Below the pieces are notes generated by a model. It did no database searches, was not told the DNA's origin, and worked only from the letters and a program-made list of their open reading frames with translations. From an uncultured Clostridia bacterium (GTDB lineage Bacteria > Bacillota > Clostridia > RUG12999): a stretch of DNA of 20,502 bases. The position numbers and the translations under genes are program-made. Positions 1 through 6,981 of the stretch are shown one piece after another. The stretch spans positions 1-20,502 of the forward strand of contig CATIYX010000032.1 of assembly GCA_949739095.1 (NCBI GenBank), in the 5' to 3' direction. Numbering within the stretch: the stretch's first letter is position 1; each line of letters opens with the position of its first letter.

Positions 1-41
1 ACCAAACCTCTTGTTTCCACCATTCCCAATGCTTCCATCAT
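1..41 (-). CDS. BMC shell protein, 5' end only (cut by window edge)
   Basis: Reading the minus strand from 41, two consecutive ATG codons open a frame giving MMEALGMVETRGLV before the window ends. This is the typical first strand of PduA/PduJ/EutM-type hexameric shell proteins (pattern xALGMVETRGLV). An AAAGGAAG ribosome binding site lies about 8 bases upstream, and the stop of the preceding shell gene is only 19 bases away, so it is the next gene of the same operon. It is a different paralogue from the shell gene at 61-399. Only 13 full codons are visible, so subtype and pore cannot be judged. A third ATG at 48 is in another frame and gives no recognisable protein. Confidence 0.8.
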   Translation of the reverse strand, partial: MMEALGMVETRGL

Positions 42-60
42 GATTCATACTTCCTTTCTT

Positions 61-399
61 TTATTTCACTGTTTTTGCTTGCTTTATTTTATCCCTGCCC
101 AAAGAACACAGGTGCGCCATTGCTGCCGCGCCGTCGCTCGGACGTGGAATAATGTGTGATGTAATATAGAGTTCCTTGGACTGCGCATAAGCCTTGCCCG
201 CTTCCACCGCCGCTTTCACCGCGTCTACGCTTCCTTCCATTTTCACAATCATCACCAGCGGTACTTCCGCGCTGTCGCCCGCCGCCGGTTTGTTGTTATC
301 AAATGCAATGATTTTCACGTCCGCCGCTTTCGCTGCTACATCCGCCGTGCAGACCGCTGTGACAAATCCAAAGACTTCAATCATACCAAGTGCATCCAT
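61..399 (-). CDS. BMC-domain shell protein with long pore loop
   Basis: 112-residue single BMC-domain protein (BMC-H type), expected to form hexameric tiles of the microcompartment facet. It opens with MDALGMIEVFGFVTA, has the helix AAKAADVKI, then VDAVKAAVEAGKAYA, and ends the domain with HIIPRPSDGA, all in the usual PduA/EutM order. Where PduA has the short pore motif around KIGSG, this protein has about eight extra residues (NNKPAAGDSAEVP, roughly 35-47), so the central pore is probably shaped differently. About 20 residues follow the HIIPRP strand, including one cysteine. ATG at 399 follows a GGAAGGA site, 28 bases after the alcohol dehydrogenase gene. Assignment to the BMC family is secure; which metabolite the pore passes is unknown. 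Confidence 0.92.
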   Translation of the reverse strand: MDALGMIEVFGFVTAVCTADVAAKAADVKIIAFDNNKPAAGDSAEVPLVMIVKMEGSVDAVKAAVEAGKAYAQSKELYITSHIIPRPSDGAAAMAHLCSLGRDKIKQAKTVK

Positions 400-427
400 G
401 CTTTCTCATTCCTTCCGCATGCTTTGC

Positions 428-1642
428 TTAGTCCTTGTTGACATAAGCAATCTTGATTCCCTGCAGAGAGATGTTCATTTCCATTGCTTCGTTCAGTTCA
501 TCCAGCCCATAACGGTGCGTGATTAAATCCTCAATCGGCAAATTGTTTTCTTTTGCCCGTTTCACAAATGCAATGGTTGTCGGATAGTCATTTGCGCCGT
601 AGTCCCAAGAACCGACCAGAGTCACTTCTTTGTTGCAGAACGCAAAATGCGGATTCACGGTATATTCGCCATTATCCACAAAGAATCCGACTTCGCAGAA
701 TCCGCCGCCGCGGCGTACAAACTGCCACAAATCCGCCGCCGCTGCCGGAACGCCGGTACACTGGAACGCAAAATCTGCACCCAAATCGTTTCCTTCCTTC
801 ACCATGTTCACGCGTTCGTCCAAATTCGGATGTTCCTTGAAATTGATGGTTTTCAGTGCTCCCATGCGTTTTGCCATAGCAAGCCGTTGTTCGTTTCCGT
901 CAATGGCAATGATGTTGTAAATTCCCGCTGTTTTTAGAACCGCAATCATCAACAAGCCAATCGGTCCGCAACCCTGCACCACTACTTTACTGCCAAAGTT
1001 CAGCAGTCCTGTAGAGTTCGCACGTTCCACTGCATGTACCGCTACTGCTGATGGTTCAAGCAATAGTTTCTGTTCAAAACTCAGTTCATTGACCACAAAA
1101 AATGTGGAGTTTGCCCGCACCAGCAAATGGCTGGCAAACCAACCGTTCAGCCGGTATTCCGGGCTGTCGGAAATGAGTCCGTAAATCCCCTGATTATCGC
1201 ACAAATTCGGCGTTTCCGGATGGTGAATACACATGGGACAGGTGCCGCATGTCATAACGGATGTTACAACGCGGTCTCCTACTTTTACAGGTTTGCCCTG
1301 TGTATCGAATTTCACATTTTTTCCCATGGCGATAATTTCACCGGTTCCTTCGTGTCCCAATACAACAGGAATCAATCCGAACGGGTCGCCTTTCCATTCA
1401 TGCACGTCCGTGCCACAGATACCGCAGCCTTCCACGCGAATCAGGATTTCATCATCCTTGGGCGTAGGCATTGGTACTTCCACCACTTCCAGCTTACGGT
1501 CGCCCGTCAGCATAGAAATCCGCGCTGTTTTGGGAATTTCATTGTGTTTGCTGCATCCACCGGAACCGCAGGCACAGGTAGAATTCCCATCCACGTTTGC
1601 CAGCACCTGGCGGACAATCTTTTCTATGTCTTGTGGATTCAT
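428..1642 (-). CDS. Zinc-dependent medium-chain alcohol dehydrogenase with N-terminal encapsulation helix
   Basis: 404 residues, about 40 to 50 longer than ordinary zinc alcohol dehydrogenases because of an N-terminal extension. Residues 1-17 form an amphipathic helix (MNPQDIEKIVRQVLANV) like BMC encapsulation peptides. A Gly/Ser linker with three cysteines (C23, C25, C30) follows. The catalytic domain shows GCGICGTDVH (catalytic Cys76), GHEG (His97), a structural zinc cluster C132/C135/C138/C148, and the Rossmann motif GCGPIG at 224-229 with Asp248 at the end of the next strand, which favours NAD(H). Inferred role: reduce propionaldehyde to propanol, and possibly lactaldehyde to propanediol, recycling NADH inside the compartment in place of the usual iron-type PduQ. 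Substrate is not provable from sequence. It lies 27 bases after the aldehyde dehydrogenase gene, with a GGAAAGGAAG binding site. Confidence 0.92.
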   Translation of the reverse strand: MNPQDIEKIVRQVLANVDGNSTCACGSGGCSKHNEIPKTARISMLTGDRKLEVVEVPMPTPKDDEILIRVEGCGICGTDVHEWKGDPFGLIPVVLGHEGTGEIIAMGKNVKFDTQGKPVKVGDRVVTSVMTCGTCPMCIHHPETPNLCDNQGIYGLISDSPEYRLNGWFASHLLVRANSTFFVVNELSFEQKLLLEPSAVAVHAVERANSTGLLNFGSKVVVQGCGPIGLLMIAVLKTAGIYNIIAIDGNEQRLAMAKRMGALKTINFKEHPNLDERVNMVKEGNDLGADFAFQCTGVPAAAADLWQFVRRGGGFCEVGFFVDNGEYTVNPHFAFCNKEVTLVGSWDYGANDYPTTIAFVKRAKENNLPIEDLITHRYGLDELNEAMEMNISLQGIKIAYVNKD

Positions 1643-1669
1643 GTTTCCTACTTCCTTTCCTTTTATTTT

Positions 1670-3055
1670 CTATATAATGGAGAAACCATCTACCATCACG
1701 CAGCGTCGCTGTCTTGTAAACGACCGTGCACAGGTGAGTCCTTCTCCGGTTGGTCCCGCGATGGTGAAGGTGGTATAACCTTCTCCTCCTGCACCAATAC
1801 CTGCATAGGAAGGCGCATTCTTCACAAAAATGGTAGTTTCCACTTCCCTTGCAAACCGTGTTAAATGGTCTACATTTTTAGAATGAATATGCGCGCTGTG
1901 CCGCCGTCCGTTTTCTGCCGCTACTGCCTTTTCCACCGCTTCGTCAAAATCTTTCACGCGGACGATTGGCAGAATCGGCATCATCAATTCCTCCTGCACA
2001 AACGGATGCATGAACGGCGCTTCGCAAATAATAAGCTTTGCATCACTGTTTACACCGATTTCTTTCAGGAACAAAGACGCGTCTTTTCCAACCCATTTTT
2101 TATTGATGGAATAGTTCCCGTCCTTTTGCACCATTGCAAATGATAACAATTGTTCCATCTGGCTGCTGCTCACAAGATACGCACCGTTTTGCGTCATGTA
2201 ATGTACTAATTCATCAGCAATTTCTGACACTGCAAAACATTCCTTCTCTGCAATGCAAGGCAGGTTGTTGTCAAAACTTGCACCATCCACAATATCTTTT
2301 GCCGCTTTGGGAATGTCCGCCGTTTCATCTACAATGACCGGCGGATTGCCTGCGCCCGCACCAATTGCCTTTTTTCCAGACGAAAGTAGTGCACGCACCA
2401 CACCGGGTCCGCCTGTTGCTACCAACATTTTCACTGCCGGCGCTTTCATCATTACGTCTGATGTTTGCATGGTAGGTTTTTCCACGGAACAAACCAAGTT
2501 CTCCGGTCCGCCCGCTTCCAAAATCGCACGGTTTACCAAATCCACTGCATAGTTAGATGTTTTCACCGCGCCCGGATGTGGGTTGAACACCACGCCGTTG
2601 CCTGCGGCAATCATGCCCATGCTGTTGCACAACACCGTTTCACTCGGATTGGTGGACGGCGTAATCGCACCGATAATCCCATAAGGTCCCTGTTCCACCA
2701 AAGTCAGCCCGCGGTCGCCGGAATATGCTTCCGGCTGCAATACTTCCGTACCCGGTGTTTTTTCTGCAACCAGTTGGTGCTTGATGATTTTATCTGTCAC
2801 CCGCCCCATGCCGGTTTCTTTCACGCCCATTTCCGCCAGCGTCTGTGCATGCTCCAATGTCGCTTTGCGGATATTGTCAATCATTTTCTCCCGCTGCTCC
2901 AAATTGTAGCTGCGGAATTGACGGTACGCTTTTTGTACCGCTTCCAGCGCTTCCTCCATTGTGGCAAACACACCTTTTTGCTTTCTTTCCGGCGTTTCGC
3001 TTTCCATATGCAAAATCACGCTTTCCACAATCTTTCGCACTTCTGCTTCATTCAT
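1670..3055 (-). CDS. pduP: CoA-acylating propionaldehyde dehydrogenase (PduP-type)
   Basis: 461 residues, normal for the PduP/EutE family of CoA-dependent aldehyde dehydrogenases. Residues 1-17 (MNEAEVRKIVESVILHM) are an encapsulation-type helix, followed by a short charged linker. Family motifs are clear: ITPSTNPSET (131-140), GAGNPPVIVDETADI (233-247) and NNLPCIAEKE with catalytic Cys267. It converts propionaldehyde, NAD+ and CoA to propionyl-CoA and NADH within the BMC lumen. Its ATG directly follows the TAG stop of the pduO-like gene with no gap, and its ribosome binding site (AGAGGTG) lies in the end of that gene, so translation is probably coupled. Acetaldehyde-type substrates cannot be excluded, but the diol dehydratase context favours propionaldehyde. 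Confidence 0.95.
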   Translation of the reverse strand: MNEAEVRKIVESVILHMESETPERKQKGVFATMEEALEAVQKAYRQFRSYNLEQREKMIDNIRKATLEHAQTLAEMGVKETGMGRVTDKIIKHQLVAEKTPGTEVLQPEAYSGDRGLTLVEQGPYGIIGAITPSTNPSETVLCNSMGMIAAGNGVVFNPHPGAVKTSNYAVDLVNRAILEAGGPENLVCSVEKPTMQTSDVMMKAPAVKMLVATGGPGVVRALLSSGKKAIGAGAGNPPVIVDETADIPKAAKDIVDGASFDNNLPCIAEKECFAVSEIADELVHYMTQNGAYLVSSSQMEQLLSFAMVQKDGNYSINKKWVGKDASLFLKEIGVNSDAKLIICEAPFMHPFVQEELMMPILPIVRVKDFDEAVEKAVAAENGRRHSAHIHSKNVDHLTRFAREVETTIFVKNAPSYAGIGAGGEGYTTFTIAGPTGEGLTCARSFTRQRRCVMVDGFSII

Positions 3056-4003
3056 CTATGCTTCACCTCTTTCAAAGAGTTCTTTTCCATATAAGGATAG
3101 TTCTTCATCCTGCCATGCCAGCCCGCCGCTGACGCCAACGCCTCCAACGATGCGACCATTTTGTGTCAGTGTTTGACCTCCAGACAGCAAAATCAAATCC
3201 GCCGCGCTGCCATATTGCAGCCCATAGAGCTGGTCTTTTTGCTCCGACAACTCCAGCGCCTGTTTGGTACTCATTTGCAGCGATACCGCTGTTTTCGCCT
3301 TTTGCTGGGCAATATCAATACTGGCGAGCAATGCACCGTCGTCCCGCAGGAGCGCAAACAAACTGCCTTCCCCGCTGCACACTGCGCATACTGCACGCAA
3401 ATCCATCGCCCGCGCTCTTTCCAGCACCGCTCTGCAAATATGCTCTGCATATTGCAGTCCCATTTCTTTTGGCATCTCTATTGCCGCTGTCATTTTCTGC
3501 TCCTGCTTTGGCTGCTCTCCCAACTGGTCGGCATAGCGCGCCAAAATATAGAGCAAGTCAGACAAGCGGTTCAAATAAGGATTGATGTCTGTCGGCAGCA
3601 TATAGCGTTTTGTCAGTGTCACAACGCTGCGTTCTGCACGTCGCGCCACCGTCCGCGCTACATCCAGCAATGCGCCCAATTTTGTTTTGCCGCTGAGCAC
3701 AAACGCTTTTTCCCGCTGCATTCTGTTTTCAAATGCATCAATCAGCGTTTCAAACCGTCCTGCTGCCGCAGCAAAATCAAACGGTTTACCGCCCGCCACA
3801 TATTCTCCAACGCCCAGAAGTTCGCTTTGAATCACAGTAATCGTGTCCCGCACTGTCGCTCCTGCTTCGCTTTTTGCAACTCCCAATGCTGCGGACAGTT
3901 CGTCCAGCGTCCCCAGTGCCTGAAACACCGGCGCATCTTTGGGTTGGCTGAATCCCTTGATGGTCTTGCTGGTTCCACCATCGCCCTGTTTGGTATAAAT
4001 CAA
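3056..4003 (-). CDS. pduO: PduO-type cob(I)alamin adenosyltransferase with C-terminal HbpS/GlcG domain
   Basis: 315 residues in two parts. Residues 1-160 are an ATP:cob(I)alamin adenosyltransferase: YTKQGDGGTS at the start, LGTLDELSAALG (30-41), VARRAERSV (119-127) and NPYLNRLSDLLYILAR (141-156), the conserved ATP and cobalamin region. Residues 172-310 are an HbpS/GlcG (DUF336) domain, as in full-length PduO, where it has been linked to haem or corrinoid binding. It would make adenosylcobalamin for the dehydratase locally. The start codon is TTG at 4003-4001; it overlaps the TGA stop of the reactivase gene by two bases and follows GGGAGGTGA by about six bases. An ATG at 4008 is out of frame and meets that same TGA after two codons, so TTG is the only sensible start. 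Confidence 0.93.
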   Translation of the reverse strand: MIYTKQGDGGTSKTIKGFSQPKDAPVFQALGTLDELSAALGVAKSEAGATVRDTITVIQSELLGVGEYVAGGKPFDFAAAAGRFETLIDAFENRMQREKAFVLSGKTKLGALLDVARTVARRAERSVVTLTKRYMLPTDINPYLNRLSDLLYILARYADQLGEQPKQEQKMTAAIEMPKEMGLQYAEHICRAVLERARAMDLRAVCAVCSGEGSLFALLRDDGALLASIDIAQQKAKTAVSLQMSTKQALELSEQKDQLYGLQYGSAADLILLSGGQTLTQNGRIVGGVGVSGGLAWQDEELSLYGKELFERGEA

Positions 4004-5808
4004 TCCATATCACCTCCCGCTGCCAGAATCAGCCCTGCCGCTACTGCCGCACGGGCTGCATATTTTCCTAAAATATTGCCGCGTCCAGCCACAATGTTAT
4101 ATTTGGCAAGCGTCTCGTTAATCAAGTCCGGCACCTCAAAATCCAACGCGCTGCCACCTACCATAATCACAAATTCAATTCGGCGGATGTTTCCTTCCGG
4201 CGCCACTTTTTGTAGCGCCCGCAGCGCATTTGCCGTAAACACTTTTCGTTTTGCTTCCCGCCGCACCAGTGAAATTTTTTCCATTGTCAATCCTTTTTTA
4301 CGGATGGGAATGAGCTTTTCGTCCGTTACAATCAAGGTGCGTGCAAAAAATTCCGGCGGCATGGGTTGCTCCAAAAATTTCACGGTTTGGTCTTCAAACC
4401 GTAAAATATGTAAACTTTCCGCCTTTGCCAGCGGATACCGTTTAATCCATTCTGCGAGTTCTCTGTCCTCCAGCGCAAGCTCCAGATCAATCATGGTTGT
4501 CACCATGTCGCCCGCGCCCGCTGTATGGACATAACGCAAACCACTTTCATCCAGACACGCCGCATCCGTGCTGCCGCCGCCCAAATCCAAAATAGCGACC
4601 GGAACGCTAACGCCCGGCGTTGTCAGCGCGCCAAGCAATGCACTGCTGGCTTCCTTTCCTGCAATCTGCACAGGAATGCCGGTTTTTTCCTGCATTTTCT
4701 CCGCCAGCGCACGCATGGGGAAATAAGAGGTTTTCACCATGGAGGAAATCAATACAACATTCTCCATCGCATATTCACCCGCAATACCACCGGTGATTTT
4801 AATAGGTGCAAAGGTATCTACCGCCGCAATATCGGAAATCTTGACGGCTTCCGTCTCCTGTCCTGTCCGCTGCGCCGCCATGCGTTTCACTTCGTCAAAC
4901 ATGGTACCGGCGCCCGTTCCTTGCTGTCCGCGGATATCAAATACCGTCTGTTGGCGATTCACGGCTTCATTTATTGCATCCGCACCTTCCGCCACTGGGA
5001 CGGAAACCTCTCCTGCATCGCCGACTACAGTAATACTGCCCGCATCCACCTTGCCAAGCTTCACTTCTCCCCCGGAGGAATATATCACCACACCGCTGCG
5101 TGCGCCTATCAGCGTCCGCGCAATGGGCGTGATGGCTTTGGTCTGCTCCGGCGTTAGTCCAAAAATTCCTGCTATCCCATAGGGATTGGATAAAATTTGT
5201 ACTGTTGCCGCATTTCCTGCCACTTCTACCGCCGCCAGTTCTCCGAGAGGCACTTTTTCAATATGCTCCACTTCGTCCACAATGGGGATATTTCGATCCA
5301 GACGGTTGGCAATCAATACGCCATCATCCCGGCAGACAATAGCGCCCGCAATTTGGACTCCATGATTCATATCCTCTTGTATCTGCCGCGCCGCTTCTTC
5401 AAAGGAAACTTGTCTGTCAATCACCACAATATAGGATTCCTCTTTAGATGGATAATTTTCTCCCAAACGAATTGTCCGTCCGGTACCAAGTCCATAGCCG
5501 CCCGGCGTATCGGGATTGTGCCCTATCATTGCCGAACCTACGATAATAGTTTGACTGATGATGTCAGAGGATAACCGGCTGACCACTGGCGCAGTTTCAT
5601 TGATGAACATTTGGTCAATTTGAGGCTTTCCCGCCTCTTTTTGCGCCGCTGCCAATGCTTCCAGCACACCCGTCACATTATCCGCTGTGCCTTTCAGCCC
5701 GGTTGTAGGGGCAGAGGCATACCCTAAAAAAGCTGTTCTGCCGTTTTCTTTTTTGGCAATCATCACTTCTGTTGTGGAGTTACCGATATCAATTCCGGCT
5801 GTAATCAT
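4000..5808 (-). CDS. pduG: Diol dehydratase reactivase, large (ATPase) subunit
   Basis: 602 residues, matching DdrA/PduG (about 610). The actin/Hsp70-like ATPase core shows GIDIGNSTTEV (5-15) and LDLGGGSTDAA (407-417). Characteristic family stretches include INETAPVVSRLSSDIISQT, GHNPDTPGGYGLG, and QQGTGAGTMFDEV. It releases damaged cobalamin from inactivated diol dehydratase in an ATP-dependent way. It starts at ATG 5808, 19 bases after the small dehydratase subunit, behind a GGGGTGAGG site. In Klebsiella, Salmonella and Listeria the next gene encodes the small reactivase subunit (DdrB/PduH); here the next gene is pduO and no small subunit is visible in the window. The small partner may lie beyond the left edge or elsewhere in the genome. 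Confidence 0.95.
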   Translation of the reverse strand: MITAGIDIGNSTTEVMIAKKENGRTAFLGYASAPTTGLKGTADNVTGVLEALAAAQKEAGKPQIDQMFINETAPVVSRLSSDIISQTIIVGSAMIGHNPDTPGGYGLGTGRTIRLGENYPSKEESYIVVIDRQVSFEEAARQIQEDMNHGVQIAGAIVCRDDGVLIANRLDRNIPIVDEVEHIEKVPLGELAAVEVAGNAATVQILSNPYGIAGIFGLTPEQTKAITPIARTLIGARSGVVIYSSGGEVKLGKVDAGSITVVGDAGEVSVPVAEGADAINEAVNRQQTVFDIRGQQGTGAGTMFDEVKRMAAQRTGQETEAVKISDIAAVDTFAPIKITGGIAGEYAMENVVLISSMVKTSYFPMRALAEKMQEKTGIPVQIAGKEASSALLGALTTPGVSVPVAILDLGGGSTDAACLDESGLRYVHTAGAGDMVTTMIDLELALEDRELAEWIKRYPLAKAESLHILRFEDQTVKFLEQPMPPEFFARTLIVTDEKLIPIRKKGLTMEKISLVRREAKRKVFTANALRALQKVAPEGNIRRIEFVIMVGGSALDFEVPDLINETLAKYNIVAGRGNILGKYAARAAVAAGLILAAGGDMD

Positions 5809-5827
5809 TTTGCCTCACCCCACTTTC

Positions 5828-6328
5828 TCACGGTTTCACAATGCCGCGCTTTCCATAGACCTGCGCTGCGCTTTCTATCAAAGCTGCAATCGCGTTTGCG
5901 CCATAGTCCCGCCGCACTTTTTCTGCCGCTGCCATAAGCGTTTTTTTATCCGTCCTGTTAGGACGCAACAAATTATATAATTCCAGCACTTCCTCATCGG
6001 GAATCGCCGTCATTTCCGCTGCCCGCATGAGATTGTCGCCAAACTGCTTTTTGCCATCGCGATAGGCGATTTCCGCCTGCATCCGCAGCGTATCGGCATG
6101 GGTTTTCAAATCGTCTTTTTCCACCTCGCCGCGAATCAGCGCTTCATAGGTCACCTGTTCATAGGGCTTACCGCTTTTGGCTTTGAGCTGATTTGCACAG
6201 TGTTCTCTTAGTGGATACTGTACGCCGCCCGTCGCCTTTGGTTGTTCTGTCTGCCCCGGTGATTTTTCTTGTTCCGTTTGCTTGAGCTGTGCAACAATGC
6301 CTTGTACCAACTGATCCATATCCTGCAT
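5828..6328 (-). CDS. pduE: Diol dehydratase small (gamma) subunit
   Basis: 166 residues with the chosen start, close to PduE (about 172). Recognisable PduE stretches are SGKPYEQVT, DTLRMQAEIA, AAEMTAIPDEEVLELYNLLRP and the C-terminal helix. The N-terminus (MQDMDQLVQGIVAQLKQ) is an amphipathic helix similar to the encapsulation peptides on its neighbours, followed by a polar linker. The frame is open further upstream to 6433, but that part reads antisense-like, low-complexity sequence inside pduD. ATG at 6328 overlaps the pduD stop as TGATG and has GAGGTG eight bases upstream, so it is clearly the start. A second in-frame ATG at 6319 is less well placed. It forms the alpha2beta2gamma2 B12-dependent diol dehydratase with its neighbours. 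Confidence 0.94.
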   Translation of the reverse strand: MQDMDQLVQGIVAQLKQTEQEKSPGQTEQPKATGGVQYPLREHCANQLKAKSGKPYEQVTYEALIRGEVEKDDLKTHADTLRMQAEIAYRDGKKQFGDNLMRAAEMTAIPDEEVLELYNLLRPNRTDKKTLMAAAEKVRRDYGANAIAALIESAAQVYGKRGIVKP

Positions 6329-6969
6329 CACCACGTCACCTCGCTTACTGCCGGAACATCCTGACGCACCCGTTCCGTTTCCCTGATATGCATAACTGCC
6401 GCTTTTGCCTGAAATTTGGGACGCACCATGCAATCGTTCATGACCGCAATTGGCTCAGGGCTTTGCCCTTTGGCGTAACGCGCCGCGTTTTTCCCGATTT
6501 TCCGATAGATTTCCAGCGTAATCAGCGGTGCCTGAGGAAACAGTTCCAAATTCGTCAGCGGATATAAATCCTTTTGATGAATGACAACCGTTCCCTTGCT
6601 CTGAATGCCGATACCAATGCCGCTGCCGCTATATTTTGCAGCTGTCAGCGCGATAAACCCAACATCTGATGTGTTGTGCACTCGTACTAAACGGCATTTC
6701 ATGCCTTCTTCCTCCACACCTGCCATTATTTCTTTCATAACGTCCCGGTGGGAAAGTCCACAAATGGTTTCCTGTTTATCCAGACCAAATGCCGGTGCAA
6801 GACCAATCACTACTTCGTCAGGATACACGCCTTTTGCTGCCGTGCCGCCTTCCTGAAACAGTACATTCGCTTCCTTCTGTGTCATTTGCTGCTGCGCGGC
6901 AGGAGCGGAACCGCCAAGCTGCTGCAGTACCTGCTTGGTTATCAATTGCACCAATTCTTCTCTGTCCAT
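6328..6969 (-). CDS. pduD: Diol dehydratase medium (beta) subunit
   Basis: 213 residues, near the PduD length (about 224). An N-terminal helix (MDREELVQLITKQVLQQLGG) is of the type shown in PduD to target the dehydratase to the microcompartment, followed by an Ala/Gln linker. The core shows VVIGLAPAFGLDKQETI, GLSHRDVMKEI, RVHNTSDVGFIAL and GIGIQSKGTVVIHQKDL, which are typical PduD sequences contributing to cobalamin binding at the interface with the large subunit. The gene begins 12 bases after pduC with a GGTGAGGAG site and overlaps pduE by one base. Confidence 0.96.
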   Translation of the reverse strand: MDREELVQLITKQVLQQLGGSAPAAQQQMTQKEANVLFQEGGTAAKGVYPDEVVIGLAPAFGLDKQETICGLSHRDVMKEIMAGVEEEGMKCRLVRVHNTSDVGFIALTAAKYSGSGIGIGIQSKGTVVIHQKDLYPLTNLELFPQAPLITLEIYRKIGKNAARYAKGQSPEPIAVMNDCMVRPKFQAKAAVMHIRETERVRQDVPAVSEVTW

Positions 6970-6981
6970 CTCCTCACCGCC

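Noticed and set aside
1127..1864. Plus-strand open frame of 245 codons opposite the alcohol dehydrogenase
   Set aside because: Antisense shadow without a binding site or recognisable domain.
3161..4534. Long plus-strand open frame of 457 codons opposite pduO and the reactivase gene
   Set aside because: It is antisense to two well-recognised genes, rich in Cys, His, Arg and Gln as expected of antisense reading, and has no family motif.
6329..6433. Upstream extension of the diol dehydratase small subunit to 201 residues
   Set aside because: It lies inside pduD, reads as low-complexity Gly/Ser sequence unlike PduE, and ATG 6328 has a proper binding site and TGATG overlap.
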